A DNA stretch of 64,000 nt, taken from contig NZ_CALHIQ010000013.1 of the NCBI RefSeq assembly GCF_938030725.1, positions 16,814-80,813 on the forward strand, read 5' to 3'. Below, piece by piece: positions 53,301-60,300 of this stretch. Positions within the stretch are counted from its first letter, which is position 1, and each line of letters opens with the position of its first letter. The notes below the pieces were generated by a model. The model saw only the letters and a program-made list of their open reading frames with translations. It made no database searches and had not been told where the DNA came from. Origin of the DNA: an uncultured Fretibacterium sp. (GTDB lineage: Bacteria > Synergistota > Synergistia > Synergistales > Aminobacteriaceae). A program made the translations under genes and the position numbers.

Positions 53301-56300
53301 GGAAGGATAAGCGTTCCCGGGGGGCTGAGTGGCCCCGTCGACGAGACCTCCCGCGAGGTGTCGATGTTCCTGAACAGCCTGGGCATCCCCGGCCTGCGCT
53401 ACCCCGACGACGGCGGCAATGGCTACGACTTCGTTATCTGGGACGAGAACGTGATGCACATGCTGGAACGGGAGGGTGACGGCAGAACGGAGACGTTTAC
53501 TCCCACTCCGCAGCCCTCAGCGCGCCAGAGCGAGGAATATGACCCCGGCGACCCGAAGACGTGGCCGGAGGGGCCTGCGCGGGACGAGGCGCTGGCACTC
53601 GAGGCGTGGCAGCACCTGGAGGACGACGACGAGGTTGAGACCTGGCCGGAGAGCCCGGAGAAAGCGGAAGCGCTGGCCCTTGAAAAAGAGTACGACAAGA
53701 TCGCAGCATGGATTGAGAACCTGTCCTCTGAGGAGTTTGCGCGGCGTCTGCAAAACGACGACCTGGAGTTCACCCAAAAGAACGAGCGAGGGGTGGAGCT
53801 GGAGAAGCGATTTCATGCTCTGAGGAGGAGCCTGGAGAAGAAAAAACCCAAGAACATCGAGAAGCGTTTGTCTCAGCTTATCGGGGCTGAGTTTGACGCT
53901 GCCCAGGAAGAGGCGCTGGCGGCGGATGAGGCAGAAGACGCGAGAATAGATGCGGAGCTGGAGGCGGAGGAGTACTACCAGATCATCGGCAGGCGTGGGG
54001 CGGAAGCTCTGGACGTAGCCGAGGAAGGCACGACCCGCCTCGACAACCTGAACGTCGCCCGCGAGATGGAGCAGGCCGGGAAGGACGTCAAAACAATTCG
54101 GTTGGCTACGGGCTGGGAGCGTGGGGCAGACGGGAAGTGGCGGCACGAGATTCCGGATGGAGATCTGAATTTATTCCGCATCTTCGACACCCCAGAGAAA
54201 AGACGGTACCATTTGCTCCTGCTCAAAAAACAGAACAAAACCCTGAGTAGGGCAGAGAATCGGGATTTGGAGGCAACCAATAAGGCGTGGACAGAGGGGA
54301 ACCGTACTGGGCAAAAATTCCGCCTTGGAGATGTTTATAACGCGCCTGAATTATTCGCAGCATATCCCGATCTGGCGGATATCCAGGTTCGGCTGTATGC
54401 GGACAACGTGGGGTTCGGAGAATACTCGCACAAACATAACAGGATCATCATTAGCCTAAACAATGTATACCACCCCGACGCTACGGAGGGTTTGCAATTC
54501 AAGGATACCCTTGCGCACGAAATTCAGCATGCAATTCAAGAACGCGAGGGGTTTCAACGGGGAAGCAATCCTCTGAAGGCGGGCGGACACGAGCAATATG
54601 AGCGCGTTGCCGGAGAGGTGGAGGCACGCAACGCAGGGCGGCGCGTGTACATGAATGATAAGGAGCGCAGGGAGCGCTTGTTGGCTGAAACGGAGGACGT
54701 GGCACGGGAAGATCAGATCATCCTGGAAGAGATGATGGAGACGGCGATGGCGTACTCCACGCCGCAGGCCGACACCGCCGAGAACATCCGGCGCGCCCCC
54801 CTCACCTTCAAGCTGACGGGCAAGCCCGTATCCAGGGAATACATGGCAGCGCTGGAGAAGCTGGAGGCCGGTAAGCCCGTCACCGCGGAGGAGTACGACG
54901 CCATCCCTGAGATTCAGGACGCGAGAGGCAGGACGGCTACTGGCTCAACGCTGGATGCCCCGAATCGCGAGGCCATCCGAAAGCAGGTCTATGACAAGCT
55001 CATGAGCTACGGGTCCGCCGTGACGGAGATCGTTGACGGAAGAGAGCAGACTGTCTATAATGGGGAAGTCAAGAAGGACCGCAGGGCCGATATCATCATC
55101 GGGCTGCCCGCCAGCGGCAAATCTTCTGCCCTTGTAGACCCCATCTCCAGCAAGCATAAGTCCATGCTTATCGACAGCGACGAGGCGAAAAAACTCATCC
55201 CTGAGTTTGACGACGGCTTCGGCGCGGGGTATGTGCATGAGGAGAGTAAGGAAATAGTTTCGCTTGTGCTTTCTAACGCCGTAGACAAAGGGGAAAACGT
55301 CGTTATCCCAATCGTGGGCAGCGGCTACGCAAAATTGAAAAATGAGTACGTGGATTATTTCCGCCAGAAAGGCTACAAGGTCTACGTCCACATGGCGGAC
55401 ATCAACCCCAACGTGGCAGCGGGGCGTAACCTGCGGCGCTTCGCGGAGACTGGCCGATTCGTGGACCTCACGGCAACGTCCTTCAAGTACGGGAACAAGC
55501 CGCGCGAGGTCTTCGAGAGAGTTAAGAAGGAGGGTATAGCGGATGGCTACAGCAGAATCGACACCACAGTATTCCCCGGAAGGCAAGTCGAAGGAACGGA
55601 AGATATATCCCATGACCGAGGAGATTTACGAGAAGGGCGAGGAAGCGTACTGGGCGAGGATTCAGGAAATCAGGGCGGAGAAAGCAGCCAAACGGGCGCA
55701 GCAGGCGGCCGATGGGCAGCAGCAGGGCTAGGCGCTGAAAGAGCGGGGGGCACTTCCCGAGAGGGGACGGCCCCCCGTACTGTATCCGCGCGCGCCTTGG
55801 GCACGCCTTTGGGCTCCACGCAGTTCACGGATGCGGAGACGATCGTCACCATCCTGAGGGACGGGAACCGCTCGACCTTCCTGCACGAGCTGGGGCACGT
55901 GTTTCTGAACAGCCGCAAGAAACTCGCCCTGATGGAGGGAGTCGACGATACCGTCCGGCAGGACTGGGCGACGTTGGTGGAGTGGATGGAAGTCGCCGAT
56001 ATCGATTTCTCCAAGCCGCTGTCCGAGGCGGACGAGAAGCGCTGGAGAAACGCGCACGAGAAGTTCGCTGCGGGGTTCGAGAAGTACCTGATGGAGGGCA
56101 GGGCCCCGAGCCTCGACCTGGCGCGCGCCTTCCGGGCCTTCCGCAAGTGGCTGACGGACATCTACAGGGCCGTCCGAAACGTCTTCTACGTGGACGCCGA
56201 CGGCAACCGCGTGGAGTTCGAGATCAACGACGAGATACGCGGCGTCATGGACCGGATGCTGGCCAGCGAGGAGGAGATCGAGGAGAGCCGCGCCGTCCGG

Positions 56301-59300
56301 GAGGCGGAGAGGCTGGCGCACATCCTGACCGAGCAGGGCATCCCGGACGACGTTGCGGAACGCTACAAGGACGTTGTGGCTGCAGGAGCGGACGCCGCCA
56401 GGGCAAAGCTGTACAAAAAACTGACGGCGGAGCTGAAGGCCGAGAAACAAGCGGAGCTGAAGGAGGCGCGCAAGGCGGCGCACAAGCAGGCCGGGGCCGA
56501 GGTGTGGGACCTGCCGGAGTACCGGGCGCTGGAAGCCCTGCTGACGCCGCGCGACAAGGGCGGGCTGAGGCTATCCATGCCCGAGCTCATTGCCCTCTAC
56601 GGAGACGCCGGGGCCGAGGCCCTGGCGCGGGAACTGCCGGTCGGCGTGACTGCCAACGACGGCCTGTCCCCTGCCGAGGCTGCGGAGTTATTGGGATACG
56701 GCACTCCCGAGGCGCTGTTGGAGGACTTGAAGCGGTCAAAAAATCTGCCCCCGCAGAAGGCCGTGGCGGACAGAGTGAAGGTGGCGACGGCGCAGCTGGA
56801 GAGCCTGATCCACGACCCGGAGGCCCTGCGGGCCGAGGCGGAGCGCATCATGCACGGGCGAGAGCGCCTGGAGTGGCTGGCACTGGAGACCGAGATGCTG
56901 GACGAGGCGGCACGCAGGCTGGGGAGGAAGATCGGGGAGGACGCGCGCAGAGAGGGGAGGGAGCGCGAGAGGCAGCGGGATAGGGACCAAAACAGAAGGG
57001 CCGAGGAGGACCTGCGGGGCGTGTTCGGCCCGGAGAACCTGGCCGCTATGGCGAAAGCCGCCGAGACGGAGGCGAAACGGATCATCGCGGGCAAACGGAT
57101 GCGGGACATCTCCGTGTCTCATTACATGGCCGCCGAAAAACGGGCTTCGGCGAAGGCGCTGCAGGCCGCGGCCTCCGCCCGCTTCGAGGAGGCGCGGCAG
57201 TGGAAGCGGACGGAGCTGATCAACCACGCACTGGCGATCGAGGCCATGAACGTCCGGGATGAGTACGAGAAGGGCCGGAAGCTGCTGGAGCGGTACTGGC
57301 CCAACCGGAGGCGGCTGCGGGGCGTCATGGGCAACGAGGCGTTCAACCAGATCATCGGGCTGCTGGAGCGCCTGGGCGTGAACCCGGAGGACCCGGGGGC
57401 GAAGGGCCGACCGCGGTTGGATGAGTATCTGAACGACCTGACGAAGAAGAGGGAGACGATGCCGCCCGTGGCGCGGTGGCTGCGGGACCTGGACATCCGG
57501 GACGCGCGGGCGAGCCTCGCCAACCTGACCCCGGAGCAGTTCGAGGACGTGACGAAGGCCGCGACGGCCCTGGACCGGATCGGGCGGCTGGAGAACAAGC
57601 TGCTGACCGCGCAGAGAAACGAGACGTTTGCGGAGACCGTGGAACGCCTGAGAGCCGCGACGGAGAAGCACCACGGCCTGCCGGGGGCTCAGAGCCGCGC
57701 GACGGATCAGAAGGGCGTGGGGCTGTTCGCCGGAACGCTGGCATCGCTGGACCGCGCGGAGACCCTGCTGAGACAGGCCGACGGCCTGGAGGAACAGGGC
57801 CCTTTCTGGGAGACGATCTACCTTCCCGCGCAGCGGGCCTACGAGGCGGAGCTGGTCAAGGGGAAGGCGGCGAAGGAGGCCATCAAGGCCCTGCTCGACA
57901 AGCATTTCGAGGACAAGAAGGCGTTCACCCGCTTCCTGAACGAGAAGCTGGACACCGGGATGATCGACCCCGGAACGGAGAAAAAGCTCTATTGGACCGG
58001 GGAAAACCTGCTTTGCGCCATGCTGAACTGGGGGAATCAGCACAACCGGGAACGCCTGGTGTACGGCAACGGACTGAGGGAGAACGCCGTGGGATCCACG
58101 GAACGCCCCGCGGACGACGTGCAGTACTATGCCGAGTACGAGGCGGGCAAGGCGGTGGCCGAGGCCATCTTCAACCGGCTTTCGAATGACGCGATGTGGG
58201 ATTTTTGTCAGGACGTTTGGGACTACCTCGACACGTTCTGGCCGGAGATTCAGGCTCTTGAGGAGCGACTGAACGGCGCCGCCCCAGAGAAGGTGGAGGC
58301 GACGCCCATCCGGACCGCTTCGGGGAAAGTCCTGCGGGGCGGGTATTATCCCGTCCGATTCGACGCCAACGCGGACTGGACGGCGTTTGTTCACAATGAG
58401 CAGGAGAGCGTGAAAGCGCTCTATGAGGACCAGACGCACCGGCCGGGGACCCGCAAGGGGCACACCAAGGAGCGCGTGGAGCGCGTCGCCCCGAGACAGT
58501 TGCTGCTGTCCCTGGACGTGATCGCCGAGCACACGGCGAACGTCGTCCACGACCTGACGCACCGTGAGGCGGTGCGGGACCTCTACAAACTGATCCATGA
58601 CGACGCCGTGAGAGGACTGCTGACCCACGCGGTGGGACGGGCGGGATTCGAGCAGTTCAGCCCGTGGATCCAAAGTCTGGCGGCGCCGTCGACCCCGACG
58701 GACAAGGCCGATCGCGTGTTCAGCAAGGCGATGGGGAACGCCGCGGCGGTACAGCTTGGGCTGAATATGGTTTCCTCCGTGGGGCAGACCGTGAGCCTGG
58801 TACCCGCGGCCTGGAAGCTGGGGGTTCGGCGTGTCGTTCCTGCCGTTTTGAACACCCTGACACTGAGGGGGTTCTGGGATTCAAAGTACCGGGACTTCGC
58901 CTTTGCGCTCTCCCCAGAGCTGGCGGATCGTATCAACGGGACGGATCGGAATATCCGCGCGGCCCTGGATCTGGAGCGGAGCGGGGCGAGGAAGCGTGCT
59001 CTGAGCGGGGCAAAGGCGGCTCTGTATGTGGCGCTGGGGTGGGCGGACATGGCGGTGTCCCTGCCCGTATGGCACGCGGCCTACGAGAAGGGCATGGCCC
59101 GATGGAACGACCAGCGAAAGGCCGTGGACTACGCCAATTACGTCGTGCGGACCACGAACAACGCGGGGGCCGCCAAGGACCTGGCGCAGGTGCAGCGCGG
59201 CGGGCCGACGCGGCGACTGTTTACGATGTACTACAGCGCGTTCGGGTCCCTGTATCAGATGTTCCACGAACAGATGACCCGGGCCGGGCGCGAGGGCATC

Positions 59301-59783
59301 CCCGGGAAAATAAAACTGGCGGCGTTCTGCTTCATGATGTTCACGGTGCAGTCCGCGCTGGAGGACCTGGTGAAGGGGCGCGCACCCCTGGGCGGGGATG
59401 ATGACGACGACAAGTCCGTCGGGAAGTGGCTGATACAGGGGACGCTGCTGTCGGCAAGCTCCATGTTCCCGATAGTACGGGATATTGCCTCGGGGACCAC
59501 GTTGCTGGGGGGTACCGGAAAGTTCCGCCCCAGTCCCGCTCTGGAGGCCGGCAGTGCTTTCATCAAGGCCGTCGACAGCGGCGCCAAAGTCGTGACGGAC
59601 GCCTGGAACGGAGAGGACGTCGAAGCCGAGCGGGTGGTGAAGAACATGGTGGAGGCGGGGGGATATGCCTTCGGATTGCCGAGCGTGCAGCTCCTGAGGT
59701 GGTACAAGACCTTCGTCCGCTGGGCAAACGGCGAGCCGGACTGGAGCCCCTGGGAGCTGATCTGGCATAAACGAGGACGATGA
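50346..59783 (+). CDS. Giant polyvalent internal virion protein with toxin-like domains
   Basis: The product is 3145 residues. Order: N-terminal structural part with a Gly-rich hydrophobic stretch (about 240-295); a possible BECR/LPD3-like RNase domain (about 680-820); an ADP-ribosyltransferase-like domain of the polyvalent type (about 860-1040; GWGAYL at 891-896, LGIPGLRY near the end); a HEIQH metallopeptidase-like domain (HEIQH at 1391-1395); a zeta-toxin-like kinase (about 1540-1750; P-loop GLPASGKS at 1586-1593); a low-complexity join; a HELGH domain (1847-1851); long coiled coils; and a hydrophobic C-terminal region from about 2790. The ends resemble the largest ejected core proteins of podoviruses. 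Effector parts are AT-richer: two 60-base blocks at 54181 and 54421 count 26 and 25 G+C, against 38 at 57241. Domain names beyond the motifs are inference. Confidence 0.85.
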   Translation: MLEQKSAPAGAEKKYTSPFVFDDVQGPANWREGISAPVPTKHTDLLALQYPHYATNINEARGEGYTDEEILQFLGGREAEALLYYPIVEVNSFLGRTGKTMQEAAQTRWDSQRAAYAKITGKSEEDVEERMRAGQLIGVPASTLLIDDALYEKLTPHIKKTEAWTETLGNGVRLENVERQISDIGYRLMTYQNVPDWEKQIEALEAQQQALQPALMTGGLVRAGQGAIKTLVQMGNTSLRALPYAGAGAAVGGLTGQALGGTVLTPTGLATGMGGAMTGFATGMAFGSTLEMFKMEAGSAYLDLIRTKDKDGHGMDPTLARGAALGIGLINAALENLQLKTVIENIPGGRAALEALKGGGAKRLMNVPTIRGALLKLGEEKLEDITEESFQEMAQEIVPIVAGELAKAISGREFEHVSVEDAVNQVLAVGKETAQSMALMFAPGAVVQGIGMVRDVRQARSDIAAAAAGTTPEASVKAADGEAAVQGQPADGLSKNAEPEAEGGETSVYLPVAALEQYAQTHPGELEDLGVDLTPLEGMDEVRLTEAQFASLSEELPELAEAVRNDVRRGAKGTTAREAGEIVLRRTSKPAARTAEAKAVAEELEQQMLAVGKDREEARAFAQVGASVAEALARRANISVSDAMRLTLRRGEDARQGAGFAQPANAGVDLGQKVPVLDLSGAEGTSTTKELLTRLKDLALKDETWISRDAEVFATLPRGKKLKHVAYSSRKGDLRQRSNIASGLDELVQNAVLIESVPNNDPKKTNVLNFHRLYVPVRTDAGVQAVRIVAEELKDSDRLRPTDVELYDVVLEGQKESPAVNHGLLAEEVVPSPGAPSEITIADMLRGVKDAEGKPYVGEKYQQTAYNGSPVLYDKFDMSKVGSGNGTASYGWGAYLSSAREVAKMYALLAGGDAESVQVAKFDIPEDDVLLARDKRFSEQPQKVKDALQPYADEYKQSDGERGIKIYDVFSGAQIQEKIADALNEGRISVPGGLSGPVDETSREVSMFLNSLGIPGLRYPDDGGNGYDFVIWDENVMHMLEREGDGRTETFTPTPQPSARQSEEYDPGDPKTWPEGPARDEALALEAWQHLEDDDEVETWPESPEKAEALALEKEYDKIAAWIENLSSEEFARRLQNDDLEFTQKNERGVELEKRFHALRRSLEKKKPKNIEKRLSQLIGAEFDAAQEEALAADEAEDARIDAELEAEEYYQIIGRRGAEALDVAEEGTTRLDNLNVAREMEQAGKDVKTIRLATGWERGADGKWRHEIPDGDLNLFRIFDTPEKRRYHLLLLKKQNKTLSRAENRDLEATNKAWTEGNRTGQKFRLGDVYNAPELFAAYPDLADIQVRLYADNVGFGEYSHKHNRIIISLNNVYHPDATEGLQFKDTLAHEIQHAIQEREGFQRGSNPLKAGGHEQYERVAGEVEARNAGRRVYMNDKERRERLLAETEDVAREDQIILEEMMETAMAYSTPQADTAENIRRAPLTFKLTGKPVSREYMAALEKLEAGKPVTAEEYDAIPEIQDARGRTATGSTLDAPNREAIRKQVYDKLMSYGSAVTEIVDGREQTVYNGEVKKDRRADIIIGLPASGKSSALVDPISSKHKSMLIDSDEAKKLIPEFDDGFGAGYVHEESKEIVSLVLSNAVDKGENVVIPIVGSGYAKLKNEYVDYFRQKGYKVYVHMADINPNVAAGRNLRRFAETGRFVDLTATSFKYGNKPREVFERVKKEGIADGYSRIDTTVFPGRQVEGTEDISHDRGDLREGRGSVLGEDSGNQGGESSQTGAAGGRWAAAGLGAERAGGTSREGTAPRTVSARALGTPLGSTQFTDAETIVTILRDGNRSTFLHELGHVFLNSRKKLALMEGVDDTVRQDWATLVEWMEVADIDFSKPLSEADEKRWRNAHEKFAAGFEKYLMEGRAPSLDLARAFRAFRKWLTDIYRAVRNVFYVDADGNRVEFEINDEIRGVMDRMLASEEEIEESRAVREAERLAHILTEQGIPDDVAERYKDVVAAGADAARAKLYKKLTAELKAEKQAELKEARKAAHKQAGAEVWDLPEYRALEALLTPRDKGGLRLSMPELIALYGDAGAEALARELPVGVTANDGLSPAEAAELLGYGTPEALLEDLKRSKNLPPQKAVADRVKVATAQLESLIHDPEALRAEAERIMHGRERLEWLALETEMLDEAARRLGRKIGEDARREGRERERQRDRDQNRRAEEDLRGVFGPENLAAMAKAAETEAKRIIAGKRMRDISVSHYMAAEKRASAKALQAAASARFEEARQWKRTELINHALAIEAMNVRDEYEKGRKLLERYWPNRRRLRGVMGNEAFNQIIGLLERLGVNPEDPGAKGRPRLDEYLNDLTKKRETMPPVARWLRDLDIRDARASLANLTPEQFEDVTKAATALDRIGRLENKLLTAQRNETFAETVERLRAATEKHHGLPGAQSRATDQKGVGLFAGTLASLDRAETLLRQADGLEEQGPFWETIYLPAQRAYEAELVKGKAAKEAIKALLDKHFEDKKAFTRFLNEKLDTGMIDPGTEKKLYWTGENLLCAMLNWGNQHNRERLVYGNGLRENAVGSTERPADDVQYYAEYEAGKAVAEAIFNRLSNDAMWDFCQDVWDYLDTFWPEIQALEERLNGAAPEKVEATPIRTASGKVLRGGYYPVRFDANADWTAFVHNEQESVKALYEDQTHRPGTRKGHTKERVERVAPRQLLLSLDVIAEHTANVVHDLTHREAVRDLYKLIHDDAVRGLLTHAVGRAGFEQFSPWIQSLAAPSTPTDKADRVFSKAMGNAAAVQLGLNMVSSVGQTVSLVPAAWKLGVRRVVPAVLNTLTLRGFWDSKYRDFAFALSPELADRINGTDRNIRAALDLERSGARKRALSGAKAALYVALGWADMAVSLPVWHAAYEKGMARWNDQRKAVDYANYVVRTTNNAGAAKDLAQVQRGGPTRRLFTMYYSAFGSLYQMFHEQMTRAGREGIPGKIKLAAFCFMMFTVQSALEDLVKGRAPLGGDDDDDKSVGKWLIQGTLLSASSMFPIVRDIASGTTLLGGTGKFRPSPALEAGSAFIKAVDSGAKVVTDAWNGEDVEAERVVKNMVEAGGYAFGLPSVQLLRWYKTFVRWANGEPDWSPWELIWHKRGR
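55543..55731 (+). CDS. Nested 62-codon gene in another frame, candidate zeta partner
   Basis: Inside the giant gene, at the end of the zeta domain and in a different frame (+1), an ATG at 55543 has AAGGAGGG ending 8 bases upstream, a near-perfect ribosome site. It encodes a normal-looking charged, helical protein (IYPMTEEIYEKGEEAYWARI, then EKAAKRAQQAADGQQ). Over the same bases the giant frame yields a Gly/Ser/Arg-rich, low-complexity stretch. The pattern suggests a small downstream gene of a captured zeta operon, now read through by fusion. It may be an antitoxin or partner; no epsilon/PezA similarity is visible. Confidence 0.55.
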   Translation: MATAESTPQYSPEGKSKERKIYPMTEEIYEKGEEAYWARIQEIRAEKAAKRAQQAADGQQQG

Positions 59784-59859
59784 GGCCGCCGCGCTGAACA
59801 TGGTGGGCATACGGAGGCGGCCGCAGTAGGCCGCCTCAATCGACGAAAGGAGGCAAGCG

Positions 59860-60297
59860 ATGCCAACGTATCGTAACGACACGGAAACGAGAATCACGTT
59901 TCCGGACAAGCACTATATCTCGTGGCAGCCGGGAGAGCAAAAGGCTCTCCCGTTTTTTGTGCCACACGAGATGCTGGGGCTGACGCTGGTGAGCCCGGAG
60001 CCGCATGTCCTCCGAGACCCGGCGCGCGGGTTCGGGTACACGGAGTTCGTCGTCAAATCCGGCGCACCGGAGGTGTACAAACTGCCCTATTCGGAGACGG
60101 TGGAAATCTCCGTCTTCGTCCCGAAAGGGCTGGTGCGGATGTATGTCGGGGACCGGGCGGAGCCCATCGCCGTCGATCCGCAGAATAACCATGCGTCGCG
60201 CTACCCGTGGGACATGTCCGCCTACCTCACCTTCGAGGCGGACAAGGATACGGAAGTCTATGTGAAGGTCGAGCCCTTCACGGAGAAAGGAGAATAG
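59860..60297 (+). CDS. Hypothetical virion protein, 145 residues
   Basis: A beta-rich protein (ETRITFPDKHYISWQPGEQK and YWDMSAYLTFEAD-like end PWDMSAYLTFEADKDTEVYV) between the giant internal protein and the tail fibre. ATG 59860 follows AAAGGAGG. By position it could be a fibre adaptor or decoration protein. No family recognised. Confidence 0.7.
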   Translation: MPTYRNDTETRITFPDKHYISWQPGEQKALPFFVPHEMLGLTLVSPEPHVLRDPARGFGYTEFVVKSGAPEVYKLPYSETVEISVFVPKGLVRMYVGDRAEPIAVDPQNNHASRYPWDMSAYLTFEADKDTEVYVKVEPFTEKGE

Positions 60298-60300
60298 CAC

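Noticed and set aside
50407..59770. Numerous alternative frames across the giant gene, up to 645 codons on the minus strand
   Set aside because: Their products are Arg/Pro/His-rich without motifs. Only the 55543 frame has both a good ribosome site and natural composition.
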